Numbered from the stretch's first letter, positions 8,114 through 17,930 are shown. The stretch: DNA of 32,472 bases from Flammeovirgaceae bacterium (GCA_021300095.1 JAJTHV010000015.1:1-32472); one strand, 5' to 3'. Notes: generated by a model not told the origin, from the sequence alone. Numbers and translations are program-made.

Positions 8114-11100
8114 ATGAAAGATCTTCCCCCCGATGCTATTGTCTTAAAAGAGAACTCCTTTTGGTCGGTTTACCGCTGGAGGAGTGCCGAATGGAACCAA
8201 GTCGTTATTTTAAAGTTGTTAAATCCTACAAGTGTAAGAAATGGTCATCTAAAGCAGTTGACAGATGAATTCAATGTCACCCGCCAACTCGACCTGCCTT
8301 TCGTTCGCAAGGCATTAGAGAAACTGAAACTCAACAACCGCGAAGGACTTGTGTTGGAATATGTACCCGGCAAAACACTGAAGGACTGGATTAAGAATAA
8401 CGGTGGTCTGGATACAAAAAAATTTCTTGAATTATCCATTCAGTTGACAGATCAACTATTTCAGATTCATGAAAAAGGATTTTATCATCGGGATATCAAC
8501 CCCGAAAATATCATCGTAAACGATTCGCTTACTTCCTCAACGTTTATTGACTTTGATCTGGCTACCCCATTTGGTGTACTGCGCGAACAGCCCATAAAAG
8601 AATCATTAGAAGGCACACTGGCGTATCTTTCTCCTGAGCAAACAGGACGAACCAACCGAAAAATAGATTATCGCACCGACTTGTATTCACTGGGCATCAC
8701 CTTGTACGAATGCATTACCGGTCAGCTTCCGTTTTCGTTTGCCGATCCTACCGAAATGATTCACGCTCATTTGGCGATTGAACCTAAAAGCGTTTATGAA
8801 TTGAATAGCGAAGTGCCGATGATGATTTCGCTGATCATCAAAAAAATGATGGCGAAGAACGCTGAAATGCGCTATCAGTCTTTGGAAGGTGTAAAATATG
8901 ATTTGGTAAAATGTAAATCGCAGCTCGAGCAAGCAGGCACAATCAGTGAGTTTCCTTTGGCCGAGAGTGATCATTTTGGTCGTTTTAATATTCCTCATCT
9001 ATTGCTGGGTCGTGAACGCGAAACCGCATTGCTCCGCGAGATGTTGGCGCGCGTTATTCAAAGTTCTTCTTGCGAAATCTTACTTATCACTGGTGAGGCA
9101 GGATCTGGCAAATCAACACTGGCCGCACATCTGCATCCGTATTTGCTGGAACAGCATGGCTACTTTGTTTCAGGTAAATACGATATTCCGCAATTGAGCT
9201 CACCGTATAGCGCCATCATTTCCGCATTCAAGGGATTAACAAATATTCTTTTAAGCGAACCGGAGGAATCTATTAAAGAGTGGAAAGAAGTATTGAATCA
9301 GGCCGTGGGCGATTCGGGAAATGTGCTGACGGAGGTACTACCTGAGTTACAACTGATCCTGGGGCCGCAGCCTCAATTAACGCAACTGGGATCGCGCGAA
9401 GCGGGCTTCCGGTTTAATTATGTGTTCACCAACTTTATCAAAACAATAAGTGCCAAGCATCCACTGGTTTTGTTCTTAGATGATTTGCAATGGGCAGATG
9501 AAGCTTCGTTGATATTGATCAAAGCCATTCTTACTGAAAAAGATTTAGGAAAGGTCTTTTTGATAGCCACCTGTCGGGAAGAAGAAAGAATTGCCAATAC
9601 GCAATTGGTTGCCATTCTAAATGATATTGAAAAAAGTAAGCCAATCGAATATTTGTCGCTGGTGCCTTTGCCGCTGGAGGCGATTCAACAGATTGTATTG
9701 GAAACCATCAACTGCACGATCAGTCAGGCACATGCGCTGGCACAAGCCGTTCAGCGCAAAACATTAGGCAATGCTTTTTTTGTTAATCAGTTTTTAAAGT
9801 CGCTGTATGAGCGAAACTACCTCCGTTGGCAAAATGCAATTGGCTGGACGTGGGACGAAACGGAAATCGAAAATCTTACGATCACGGATAATGTGGTGGA
9901 GTTACTTTGTCAATCCATTCGAAAAATGGAGCCCACCACACAACAATCGTTAATGGTAGCTTCCTGCATTGGCCGCGACTTTTCAGTATATCAGCTGGCC
10001 AGTGTGTTAGAAAATCATGATCAGGTAATCTTGGCTTTTTTACAAGATGCCATCAAAAACGGTTTGATTACCTACGCAGCGATTGGGCGTGTCATGCATC
10101 AAAACGAATCACAAAAGTTCCGCTTTACACACGATCGTATTCAACAAGCTTCGTATTCATTATTAGACGAAGAACAAAAACAGCAGTGGCATTATAAAAT
10201 TGCCATGAATCTGGTGCAGTTTCAATCGGAAGATACTGACCAGCATCTCTTTGAAATTGTCAACCATTTTCGCTTATCCAAATCACTGATTCGGGATGAT
10301 AAGTTGAAACAACAAGTGGCGCGTTTTAATTTGGATGCCGGTATGCGAGCGAAACGCTCGGTCGCATTCCCTCAAGCGAATGGGTATTTTCAAGATGCAT
10401 GGTTTTGGCTTCAACCCTTTAAGCCTTGGACTACCGATTACCAAGTTACTTTGCAGTTGTTTAATGAGATCGCTGATACTTCTTATCTAGTGGGCAATTT
10501 CGAACGAATGGAGTATGCCATTGCCGAAATTTTAAACCACACCCCATCACTGCTCGATAAAATCAAAGCCTATGAAGTAAAGATTCATTATTACCAATCG
10601 CGGAATAAACTAGTGGAAGCCGTTACATTGGCAATCGATGTGGCTGCCATGTTGGGCGTTCGCTTCCCTGCTCACCCCAATAAAGTAAACATTCTTGCCT
10701 CACTTTTTACACTCCAATTTTCGTTGGCCCGTAAAAGCGATGATGCCCTGGTGCACTTGCCAGCCATGAAGAACGAAAAAATATTGGCGGCTATGCGCAT
10801 CTTGGTGAGTGTAAATAGTGCCGCTTATTTTGCAAACCCGAATCTTTTTCCGCTGCTGGTTTTTAAGCAAGTAGAACTTTCATTGAAATATGGCAATTGC
10901 GAGTTTTCGCCTTTCGCTTATGCCTCTTTCGGTGTGGTAAAAACAGGTGTATTAGGAGATATTGAAGGAGGATACAAATTAGGACAGGTGGCCGAGAAGC
11001 TCCTAGATCAATTTCCTTCCAAAAGCTTGCGTGTCCGCACCTTGATTGTGATCAATGGATTTCTCAATCATTGGAAGATACATCCCGGTCATTTTGTGCT

Positions 11101-13396
11101 GGCACTTCCTTCCTTCTTTGATGCGGCCAAAGAATCCGGAGATATCGAATATGCCGCTTTGTGTTTGTTTAATCAGACACTGTACAGTTTTTGTTTGGGT
11201 CAATCGCTCTTGCGCCTTGAACAGGAAGCAACACAGCGCGATGAAATCATTCAATCGTACAATCAAAACACGCCTCTATTCTTCAATAAAATATTTCTGC
11301 AAACGGTCATCAACTTACGAAGTGGTGCGGCAAATCCAACAGAACTCATTGGACGAGGATATGATGAGTCGGTGATGATTGACATCCACTTGCAGGCGAA
11401 AGACAATACCTCTCTTTTTGCGTGCTACATGCAAAAGGCATATCTCCATTATCTGTTTTATCAATATGACCATGCACTCACCTATATCAACAAAACCGAG
11501 CAGTTTATAGAAAGCGCCATCGCTTCGGTGATCTACCCGGTTTATTTCTTTTACGAAGCGTTGATTTACGCATCACAAGTGCAAGGCAAAGAAGCTTCTA
11601 GTGCAGTTCTCAAACGGATCAAAAAAAATCTTCGAAAACTGGAAAAGTGGGCAAAGCTCTCACCGGAGCATCACGGTCATCGCCATCAGCTATTGTTGGC
11701 AGAATATTACCGACTCACCAATCAAGGACATGAAGCAGCCACTTGTTATGAGGAGGCCGCCAAACGAGCCAGTGAAAATCAGTTTACTCAGGAAGCTGCT
11801 CTTGCGTTTGAATTGGCCGGAAAATATTACCTCGATCAGGAGCGCGAGTCAATTGCTGTTTATTATTTGGAGAGCGCAGTACGCGCCTATGCGCAGTGGG
11901 GTGCCATTGAGAAAGTAAAGCACCTTACCGCCCAGTTCGGCAAGCTATTGCGCTATAGACGTGTAGAAGAGTTTACCGTATTTGAAAACAACGATTCCTT
12001 ACGGCTGAACAATAGTCAGGCCTTGGATTTGAATACAGTGGTAAAAGCCAATCAGGCCATTTCGCAAGAGCTGGTATTGGGTGCCCTGCTCGAAAAGATG
12101 ATGGTAATTGTTGAACAAAGTGCCGGTGCGCAGCGTGGTGCATTGATCGATAATGATAACAATCAATTGAAAGTCTTGGTTGATCGTCATGCGATGATGC
12201 ATAGCCCTTTGGAGTCAGCCAAGGACTTACCCTTGTCGGTGATTCATTATGTAGCACGCACGAAGAAGAGTTTGGTTTTTGGCAATGCGTATAAGGATTT
12301 GCAATTTGGAAATGATGAGTACATCATGCGCGAGCGCCCCAAATCCATTCTCTGTTATCCGGTTATTCGCAAAGGCAAATTGAGTTGCATCTTTTATCTG
12401 GAGAACAATCTGGCTTACGATACATTTACGGCACAACGATTGGAGTTGCTGGATATCCTTGCACCGCAAATGGCGATCTCTATTGAGAATGCATTGCTTT
12501 ATGAAAACCTGGAGGCAAAAGTGAAGATGCGCACGGAAGAAATTCAGGTGAAGAATGAAAAGTTGGAACAACAGAAAGCTGAAATCGGCTACCAGCGCGA
12601 CCGACTGGAAGACGCCCAAAAAGAAATCATTTTCAAAAACGAAGAACTGCGAAAAGTCAACTCGAATCTGGAATTGATTGTGGAAGACCGCACCCGCGAG
12701 TTGATGGTTACGCTAGAGAAACTCAAAGAAAGCAATAAAGAACTCGATACATTCATCTACAGGGCTTCGCATGATTTGAAAGGCCCGATCCTTCGCATAC
12801 AGGGCTTGACGATGATCACACAGCGCGAGCCTGATCCAGCCTTGCAAAAATTGAATATCAACCGGATTGAATTCACCGCTATTGAAATGGGCCGTGTGCT
12901 TTCCAAGTTGTTAAATATTCATCAGGTATTTAAGGATGAAATAGAAAAAACCAAAGTCAACTTTGAGCAACTCATCAGCGATGTGGCCAAAACGTTGCAA
13001 CCGTTAATTTGGGAGAACACAGACTTTTTGGTAGCCGATATTCCAAATGAAATTGTGTTCTATTCAGATATTCAATTTCTGAAAACGATTTTAGAAAATC
13101 TGATTGAAAATTCAATTGTATTTCGGAAAGAAGGGGTTGATCTGAAAATCCATGTCACCATTGGCGTGCAGCAAGACAAACTGATTTTATCCGTTCGTGA
13201 TAATGGTTCCGGCATCAATCCGGAAATCAAAAATCAATTGTTCAATATGTTTTACCGCGGCTCGGAAAAATCCATTGGCAATGGATTGGGATTGTACCTC
13301 GTCAAGAAAGCCACCGAAAAATTAGGTGGCGAAGTACACATTCAAAGCACTCAATTTGAGTTTACCGAAGTTACGGTAGCAATTCCTGTGACTTAG
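8114..13396 (+). CDS. Giant hybrid: Ser/Thr kinase, AAA ATPase, GAF and sensor histidine kinase
   Basis: A 1760-residue cytoplasmic signalling protein. Residues 1-265 are a Hanks-type kinase with Lys34 (VVILKLL), Asp127 in HRDINPEN and Asp146 in DFDLA; the glycine-rich loop is poor. Residues 300-600 form an AAA/ATPase module with Walker A GEAGSGKST (Lys333) and Walker B LVLFLDDLQWAD (Asp456, Asp457). About 650-1280 is helical, TPR-like. About 1290-1445 is a GAF domain, then a coiled coil to about 1530. The histidine kinase follows: His1553 in RASHDLKGP, N-box NLIENSI, DNGSGI and GNGLGLYLVKK. This layout is known as the trifunctional kinase/ATPase/histidine-kinase family. There is no receiver domain in the protein and no response regulator nearby. 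No transmembrane segment is seen, so the signal is probably intracellular. Its stop overlaps that of scpA by 4 bp. Confidence 0.94.
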   Translation: MKDLPPDAIVLKENSFWSVYRWRSAEWNQVVILKLLNPTSVRNGHLKQLTDEFNVTRQLDLPFVRKALEKLKLNNREGLVLEYVPGKTLKDWIKNNGGLDTKKFLELSIQLTDQLFQIHEKGFYHRDINPENIIVNDSLTSSTFIDFDLATPFGVLREQPIKESLEGTLAYLSPEQTGRTNRKIDYRTDLYSLGITLYECITGQLPFSFADPTEMIHAHLAIEPKSVYELNSEVPMMISLIIKKMMAKNAEMRYQSLEGVKYDLVKCKSQLEQAGTISEFPLAESDHFGRFNIPHLLLGRERETALLREMLARVIQSSSCEILLITGEAGSGKSTLAAHLHPYLLEQHGYFVSGKYDIPQLSSPYSAIISAFKGLTNILLSEPEESIKEWKEVLNQAVGDSGNVLTEVLPELQLILGPQPQLTQLGSREAGFRFNYVFTNFIKTISAKHPLVLFLDDLQWADEASLILIKAILTEKDLGKVFLIATCREEERIANTQLVAILNDIEKSKPIEYLSLVPLPLEAIQQIVLETINCTISQAHALAQAVQRKTLGNAFFVNQFLKSLYERNYLRWQNAIGWTWDETEIENLTITDNVVELLCQSIRKMEPTTQQSLMVASCIGRDFSVYQLASVLENHDQVILAFLQDAIKNGLITYAAIGRVMHQNESQKFRFTHDRIQQASYSLLDEEQKQQWHYKIAMNLVQFQSEDTDQHLFEIVNHFRLSKSLIRDDKLKQQVARFNLDAGMRAKRSVAFPQANGYFQDAWFWLQPFKPWTTDYQVTLQLFNEIADTSYLVGNFERMEYAIAEILNHTPSLLDKIKAYEVKIHYYQSRNKLVEAVTLAIDVAAMLGVRFPAHPNKVNILASLFTLQFSLARKSDDALVHLPAMKNEKILAAMRILVSVNSAAYFANPNLFPLLVFKQVELSLKYGNCEFSPFAYASFGVVKTGVLGDIEGGYKLGQVAEKLLDQFPSKSLRVRTLIVINGFLNHWKIHPGHFVLALPSFFDAAKESGDIEYAALCLFNQTLYSFCLGQSLLRLEQEATQRDEIIQSYNQNTPLFFNKIFLQTVINLRSGAANPTELIGRGYDESVMIDIHLQAKDNTSLFACYMQKAYLHYLFYQYDHALTYINKTEQFIESAIASVIYPVYFFYEALIYASQVQGKEASSAVLKRIKKNLRKLEKWAKLSPEHHGHRHQLLLAEYYRLTNQGHEAATCYEEAAKRASENQFTQEAALAFELAGKYYLDQERESIAVYYLESAVRAYAQWGAIEKVKHLTAQFGKLLRYRRVEEFTVFENNDSLRLNNSQALDLNTVVKANQAISQELVLGALLEKMMVIVEQSAGAQRGALIDNDNNQLKVLVDRHAMMHSPLESAKDLPLSVIHYVARTKKSLVFGNAYKDLQFGNDEYIMRERPKSILCYPVIRKGKLSCIFYLENNLAYDTFTAQRLELLDILAPQMAISIENALLYENLEAKVKMRTEEIQVKNEKLEQQKAEIGYQRDRLEDAQKEIIFKNEELRKVNSNLELIVEDRTRELMVTLEKLKESNKELDTFIYRASHDLKGPILRIQGLTMITQREPDPALQKLNINRIEFTAIEMGRVLSKLLNIHQVFKDEIEKTKVNFEQLISDVAKTLQPLIWENTDFLVADIPNEIVFYSDIQFLKTILENLIENSIVFRKEGVDLKIHVTIGVQQDKLILSVRDNGSGINPEIKNQLFNMFYRGSEKSIGNGLGLYLVKKATEKLGGEVHIQSTQFEFTEVTVAIPVT

Positions 13397-14178
13397 CCTT
13401 CCGAAGGTACGTCAGAAGGTATTTCAGACGACACTTCTTCATGACGCATCACCCAGAAATTATTAAACCCTTCGCCTTGCTGAATGTTGATAAAGCCATT
13501 GGCCAACAATTCTAAAATGGAAAGGAAATTAAAAATTAAAGCAATGCGGGTGGGTGTATTTTCAAACAACTCGATAAAAGCAACCCGTGGCTTGCTGCCG
13601 ATTTGTTCTAAAATATATTGCTTCTGCCCCTCGATGGTGTATGGATATTGAATTACCTGATGAACCGGCTTGTTCTTTTCTTCATCTTGACGCTTGAGCA
13701 CTTTTTCGAAAACCGTTAGCAGTTTAAAGAGGTCAACATCTTGTAATTCCGCCTCCACATTGGTGCTTTCGGCCAACTGACGAAGTTCTTTCATCAAATT
13801 GCCGCGCTTTTCTTTCATCAACTCGCTCTCCTCCATTTTATGGAACTGCTCCACCACCGATTTGTACTTTTTGTACTCCATCAGATGCTTCACCAATTCC
13901 TCGCGCGGATCAATTTCATTGCCTTGTTCATCGAGTTGAGGTCTGGGCAATAGCATCTTCGATTTAATCCGCATCAGCGTGGCCGCTACCAGAATAAACT
14001 CGCTGGCCACCTCTATATTCATGGTTTCAAGCTGCCGCAGATACTCCAAGAAATCGTTGGTAATCTTTGAAATCGGTATGTCGTTTATCTCTAATTCATC
14101 GCGTTCGATGAAGAATAACAGCAAGTCGAAAGGCCCTTCAAATAAGGGCAAGTGAATCTCAAACGGTTTTTGTTCCAT
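13393..14178 (-). CDS. scpA: Segregation and condensation protein A
   Basis: A 261-residue kleisin that bridges SMC heads, with ScpB, for chromosome condensation and segregation. The N-terminal SMC-binding helix region is typical (FEIHLPLFEGPFDLLLFFI, then ELEINDIPISKITNDFLEYL), followed by the EFILVAATLMRIKSKMLLPRP segment. The C-terminal winged-helix part contains RVAFIELFENTPTRIALIFNFLSILELL. The frame is open to a TTG at 14196, but the ATG at 14178 (MEQKPFEIHLP) fits the family and lies 15 nt from a minus-strand TAATTTTG box. No scpB or smc is present in the window. The 3' end overlaps the convergent hybrid kinase stop within the sequence TTAG. Confidence 0.93.
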   Translation of the reverse strand: MEQKPFEIHLPLFEGPFDLLLFFIERDELEINDIPISKITNDFLEYLRQLETMNIEVASEFILVAATLMRIKSKMLLPRPQLDEQGNEIDPREELVKHLMEYKKYKSVVEQFHKMEESELMKEKRGNLMKELRQLAESTNVEAELQDVDLFKLLTVFEKVLKRQDEEKNKPVHQVIQYPYTIEGQKQYILEQIGSKPRVAFIELFENTPTRIALIFNFLSILELLANGFINIQQGEGFNNFWVMRHEEVSSEIPSDVPSEG

Positions 14179-14193
14179 AAAAATAGTGGGCGA

Positions 14194-14201
14194 CAAAATT
14201 A
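14194..14201 (-). promoter_or_regulatory. Candidate -7 box for scpA
   Basis: Minus-strand TAATTTTG fits TAnnTTTG and is 15 nt upstream of the scpA ATG at 14178, implying a very short leader. No clear -33 element is seen. Confidence 0.4.
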
Positions 14202-14241
14202 TCCAAAACCAACTAGAAATCCGTAGTAATTATGAAATCTG

Positions 14242-14249
14242 TAAATTTG
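14242..14249 (+). promoter_or_regulatory. Candidate -7 box for dxs
   Basis: TAAATTTG matches the TAnnTTTG element and is about 80 nt upstream of the dxs ATG at 14332. It is divergent from the scpA box 40 bp away. The -33 element is not evident. Confidence 0.4.
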
Positions 14250-14331
14250 TGGCTAAACCCGCCTAAAACATTATAAAACACTTACATTGGGTTGCTGTTT
14301 TAATAGGAAGCTGCCCCAAAACACCCAAAAA

Positions 14332-16260
14332 ATGCTCATCACACCCGGAAAATTGTTATCGAAAATCGAAAGCCCAGCCGATCTCAAAAAATTAGATCAG
14401 GTGCAGTTGGTGCAGCTTTGCGATGAACTGCGTCAATTTATTGTAGATAATGTGTCCGTTTATGGAGGTCATTTTGGCGCCAGCTTAGGTGTGGTGGAAT
14501 TGACGGTGGCTCTTCATTATGTTTTAAATACCCCGTATGACCAACTCGTGTGGGACGTAGGCCATCAGGCGTATGGTCATAAAATCCTTACGGGAAGGCG
14601 CGATAATTTTTATACCAACCGTGTTTATAAAGGCATTTCCGGATTTCCTAAGAGAAAAGAAAGTGAGTATGATGCATTTGGTGTAGGTCACTCATCTACT
14701 TCAGTGTCTGCTGCTTTAGGAATGGCCATGGCTTCGAAGTATCAAAAACTGGACGACAAGCAACACGTGGCCGTTATTGGCGATGGCGCATTAACCGGAG
14801 GAATGGCCTTTGAAGGTCTGAACCATGCCGGAGTTTCAGATACCAATTTGCTCATTATCCTCAATGACAATTGCATGTCCATCGACCCGAATGTGGGCGC
14901 TTTGAAAGATTATCTGACCGACATCACTACTTCACAAACCTATAACCGGTTGAAGGAAGATGTTTGGAACATGCTAGGCAAACTATCCACGTTTGGCAAA
15001 AGCGCACAAGAGATCGTTTCGAAAATTGAAACAGGCATCAAATCCACTTTGCTGAGTCAAAGCAACTTATTTGAATCGCTCAATCTCCGTTATTTCGGCC
15101 CGGTTGATGGCCATGATGTGGATCATCTGGTCGCCATATTGAATGACCTCAAACAGATCAAAGGCCCAAAGATTTTGCATTGCATTACCACCAAAGGAAA
15201 AGGCTACGGTCCGGCTGAAAAAGGAAACGCCACCACCTGGCACGCACCCGGCACATTCGATAAGATAACCGGAGAAATTCATAAGAAAATTTACGATCAG
15301 CCACAGGCTCCAAAATACCAAGATGTATTTGGACACACGCTGGTGGAATTGGCCAAAACCAACGACAAAATTGTAGGAATTACTCCTGCCATGCCTTCCG
15401 GCTCATCGATGAATATCATGATGAAAGAGATGCCGACACGTGCATTTGATGTAGGCATTGCCGAACAACATGCTGTTACTTTTTCGGCAGGCTTGGCTAC
15501 ACAAGGACTTGTGCCATTCTGTAATATCTATAGCTCGTTTATGCAGCGTGCGTATGATCAAGTAGTGCACGATGTGTGTATTCAAAATTTGCCTGTCAAC
15601 TTTTGCTTAGATAGAGCTGGTTTTGCAGGTGCCGATGGACCGACACACCATGGTGCGTATGACATCGCTTACTTCCGCTGCATACCTAATATTATTGTGG
15701 CTTCGCCCATGAACGAATCAGAGTTACGAAACCTGATGTATACCGCACAACTTCCCCGCAAAGGGCAGGCATTTTCTATTCGCTACCCACGCGGCCAGGG
15801 TGTGATGCCTAATTGGAAAACTCCGTTTGAGGAAATTCAAATCGGAACCGGAAGAAAAATCAAAGAAGGACAGGATGTGGCCATCCTTACCATTGGTCAT
15901 ATCGGGAACTATGCCATAGAAGTTTGCGAGAAGTTAGAGAAGCAAGGCATTTCCATCGGCCACTATGATATGCGCTTTGTGAAGCCTTTGGATGAGGCGC
16001 TTTTGCACGAAGTATTTTCGAATTACTCCAAGATAATCACTGTAGAAGATGGCTGCATCCAGGGAGGTTTGGGAAGTGCGATATTAGAATTCATGGGCGA
16101 TCACCAATACAATGCTTGGATCAAGCGCTTGGGCATTCCCGATCTGGTGATTGAACACGGTGAACAATCCGAGTTGCACAAAGAATGTGGATTTGATCCA
16201 GATGCCATCGAGCAAACAGTTTTAATGATGCTTGAGAATTCAAAGGCTTTGGTTCATTGA
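14332..16260 (+). CDS. dxs: 1-deoxy-D-xylulose-5-phosphate synthase
   Basis: This enzyme condenses pyruvate and glyceraldehyde 3-phosphate to DXP using thiamine diphosphate, the first step of the MEP isoprenoid pathway (DXP also feeds thiamine and pyridoxal in many bacteria). The 642-residue length is usual. Visible marks: GHSSTSVSAALGMA, the ThDP/Mg motif VIGDGALTGGMAFEGLNHAG with LNDNCMSIDPNVG, the catalytic Glu in VGIAEQHAVTFSAG, and DRAGFAGADGPTHHGAYD. A longer frame starts at a TTG (14287), but ATG 14332 (MLITPGKLL) matches the family N-terminus. The stop TGA shares its last base with the ATG of the following hydrolase (TGATG), so translation is coupled. Confidence 0.97.
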   Translation: MLITPGKLLSKIESPADLKKLDQVQLVQLCDELRQFIVDNVSVYGGHFGASLGVVELTVALHYVLNTPYDQLVWDVGHQAYGHKILTGRRDNFYTNRVYKGISGFPKRKESEYDAFGVGHSSTSVSAALGMAMASKYQKLDDKQHVAVIGDGALTGGMAFEGLNHAGVSDTNLLIILNDNCMSIDPNVGALKDYLTDITTSQTYNRLKEDVWNMLGKLSTFGKSAQEIVSKIETGIKSTLLSQSNLFESLNLRYFGPVDGHDVDHLVAILNDLKQIKGPKILHCITTKGKGYGPAEKGNATTWHAPGTFDKITGEIHKKIYDQPQAPKYQDVFGHTLVELAKTNDKIVGITPAMPSGSSMNIMMKEMPTRAFDVGIAEQHAVTFSAGLATQGLVPFCNIYSSFMQRAYDQVVHDVCIQNLPVNFCLDRAGFAGADGPTHHGAYDIAYFRCIPNIIVASPMNESELRNLMYTAQLPRKGQAFSIRYPRGQGVMPNWKTPFEEIQIGTGRKIKEGQDVAILTIGHIGNYAIEVCEKLEKQGISIGHYDMRFVKPLDEALLHEVFSNYSKIITVEDGCIQGGLGSAILEFMGDHQYNAWIKRLGIPDLVIEHGEQSELHKECGFDPDAIEQTVLMMLENSKALVH

Positions 16261-17012
16261 TGAGCAATTTGTTCCACAAGAAATCAGGTTCTGGCCCCCC
16301 GATCATTTTACTACACGGCTTTTGCGAAACTCACGACATATGGGATGGGTTTTCAGAATCATTGGCGACTGACTTCTCGGTTTTTAGTTTTGATTTGCCC
16401 GGTTTTGGCCAGAGTAACTTGATTACTCCGCTTTCCATTGATACGGTGGCCCAAAGATTGATTGAAGAATTGGAATCTTTGAAAGTAAAGCATTCTATTA
16501 TAATAGGGCATTCGCTGGGCGGCTATGTAGCGTTGGCCATGCAGCAGGCAGCACCAGAATTGTTTGCTGGATTGGTTTTGTTTCAATCCACCGTATTTGC
16601 CGATACGGAAGAAAAAAAAGCGAACCGGAATAAAACCATTGAATTTGTACATCAATATGGAGTTGCCCCTTTTGTAGATACGTTTGTCCCCAACCTATTT
16701 CATCAAAAAGAGCATGCAGCCGTTCCTGGTGTGCGAGACATGGCATTGAAAACGTCATTGGAAACACTTGTACAGTATTCGGCAGCAATGCGCGACCGGC
16801 CGGCCAGAGATCAGATAAATGCTTTTGACATGTTGATTTTGGCCGGCCGATTTGATGCCATCATTCCAATTTCGGTATCTGAACAAATTGCCGCCCTTTC
16901 TGGCCGAGCTACCCTCAAAGTTCTCGAATTCAGTGGCCATATGGGCATGTTGGAAGATCGAGAAGAATGCTTAAAAAGCATTCGAGACTTTAGTTTGCCC
17001 CGACTTGTTTAA
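16260..17012 (+). CDS. Alpha/beta hydrolase
   Basis: A 250-residue soluble alpha/beta-fold hydrolase with a full catalytic triad visible: nucleophile Ser85 in IIIGHSLGGY, acid Asp199 in LAGRFDAIIP and His227 in FSGHMGMLED. The oxyanion-hole segment is ILLHGFCETHDIW near residues 18-30. A lid-like helical insert lies about residues 120-185. It could be an esterase, lactonase or thioesterase; the substrate cannot be told. Its ATG overlaps the dxs stop by one base (TGATG), so it is co-translated with dxs, though a link to isoprenoid metabolism is only suggested by that. I take ATG 16260 rather than the TTG one codon earlier. Confidence 0.88.
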   Translation: MSNLFHKKSGSGPPIILLHGFCETHDIWDGFSESLATDFSVFSFDLPGFGQSNLITPLSIDTVAQRLIEELESLKVKHSIIIGHSLGGYVALAMQQAAPELFAGLVLFQSTVFADTEEKKANRNKTIEFVHQYGVAPFVDTFVPNLFHQKEHAAVPGVRDMALKTSLETLVQYSAAMRDRPARDQINAFDMLILAGRFDAIIPISVSEQIAALSGRATLKVLEFSGHMGMLEDREECLKSIRDFSLPRLV

Positions 17013-17047
17013 GCTTAACGATTAATTATTCTCTTTTTCTGGATTTT

Positions 17048-17080
17048 TTGATGCGGATTTTGGTGTTTTGGCTATATTTG
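17048..17080 (+). promoter_or_regulatory. Bacteroidetes-type promoter for the zinc-ribbon membrane protein gene
   Basis: TTTTTTG ending at 17050 is followed after 22 nt by TATATTTG (17073-17080), fitting the TTG-N19-23-TAnnTTTG layout. It lies 37 nt upstream of the ATG at 17118, and is the best-formed promoter candidate in the window. Confidence 0.6.
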
Positions 17081-17117
17081 GAATTGATAACATCGTAAAC
17101 CCTAAAGTTTAAAACCT

Positions 17118-17873
17118 ATGACATCACCTTTAGATCCGATTGATCCCCACAAATACGATGATTGGAATAATCTCGCAGCTAATCTCGGCTATGTTTTTTG
17201 GGCTATAGGCATTTTAGTAGCGGTTGGGTATTTTATCCGCCTTTCTACAACCGGAGGTAACAAAAACAAGTACGACTTCATCAACAAGCATGAAATCAAA
17301 TATTTGTGGATTGCATCAATCATTATCGTCATCGGTTTATGCTTTTATGGAAACTCTAACATTGAAAAAATGAACTCAGTGCTCTTTTTTGTGAGAGGTT
17401 TCTTGACGATTGCTGTGGGTCTGGTGATTGCCATGATTTTGCAAAACTTGCTTAAATTCTACTATCCTTTCTTTATCGAAAAACGCTTGAAAGTATTGCG
17501 TTACAAACCACGGATTTCTCCAAAAACCGGCAAGCCAATGAAATTGCTGAGTGAAGAAGAAGAAGATGCGTATTTGGATGAGGGTATGCAAGCTGAAGAA
17601 AACGTGTTTTCGGTTGACTACGATGTATGGAAAGATGAAGAGACGGGCTTTATTCAAATTGAAAAATATGCTGGCCACTTACATGCAATCCAATGTCCTG
17701 AGTGTAACTACCAAACATTCAAAGTGGTAAAAGAAGAGATCACCAAAACTCCTTCAGCTACAGAAGAGGGTGAAATCATAAAGCACTATTTGTGTGGATA
17801 TTGTGGTTACAAGGCAAAGAAAATTGTCGTGCTGAAGCAGCAAGCTAAAACCGAAGAGACGGTAGCAGCTTAA
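17118..17873 (+). CDS. Membrane protein with C-terminal zinc-ribbon-like domain, function unknown
   Basis: A 251-residue protein I do not recognise by name. Three hydrophobic segments are seen: about residues 24-46 (GYVFWAIGILVAVGYFI), 59-79 (IKYLWIASIIIVIGLCFYG) and 89-114 (VLFFVRGFLTIAVGLVIAMI). The rest is hydrophilic, with an acidic stretch (SEEEEDAYLDEGMQAEE) and a tail carrying two CxxC pairs, CPECNY and CGYCGY, spaced about 35 residues, which is a probable zinc ribbon. The tail would face the cytoplasm or periplasm depending on topology, which I cannot fix. It stands alone between its own promoter (17048-17080) and a terminator (17896-17927), so it is a single-gene transcription unit. 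Confidence 0.85.
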   Translation: MTSPLDPIDPHKYDDWNNLAANLGYVFWAIGILVAVGYFIRLSTTGGNKNKYDFINKHEIKYLWIASIIIVIGLCFYGNSNIEKMNSVLFFVRGFLTIAVGLVIAMILQNLLKFYYPFFIEKRLKVLRYKPRISPKTGKPMKLLSEEEEDAYLDEGMQAEENVFSVDYDVWKDEETGFIQIEKYAGHLHAIQCPECNYQTFKVVKEEITKTPSATEEGEIIKHYLCGYCGYKAKKIVVLKQQAKTEETVAA

Positions 17874-17895
17874 CCGATAGAAATTGAATGGATTG

Positions 17896-17927
17896 AAGAG
17901 GTTTCATTTATGGAGCCTCTTTTTTTT
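17896..17927 (+). terminator. Rho-independent terminator after the zinc-ribbon membrane protein gene
   Basis: AAGAGG (17896-17901) pairs with CCTCTT, extended inward by G-T and A-T pairs, and is followed by a run of eight or more T. It sits 22 nt after the stop at 17873 and just before the convergent gene end at 17931. Confidence 0.8.
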
Positions 17928-17930
17928 GCC

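Noticed and set aside
14287-14331. TTG-initiated extension of dxs
   Set aside because: No family match; ATG at 14332 gives the expected N-terminus and usual length.
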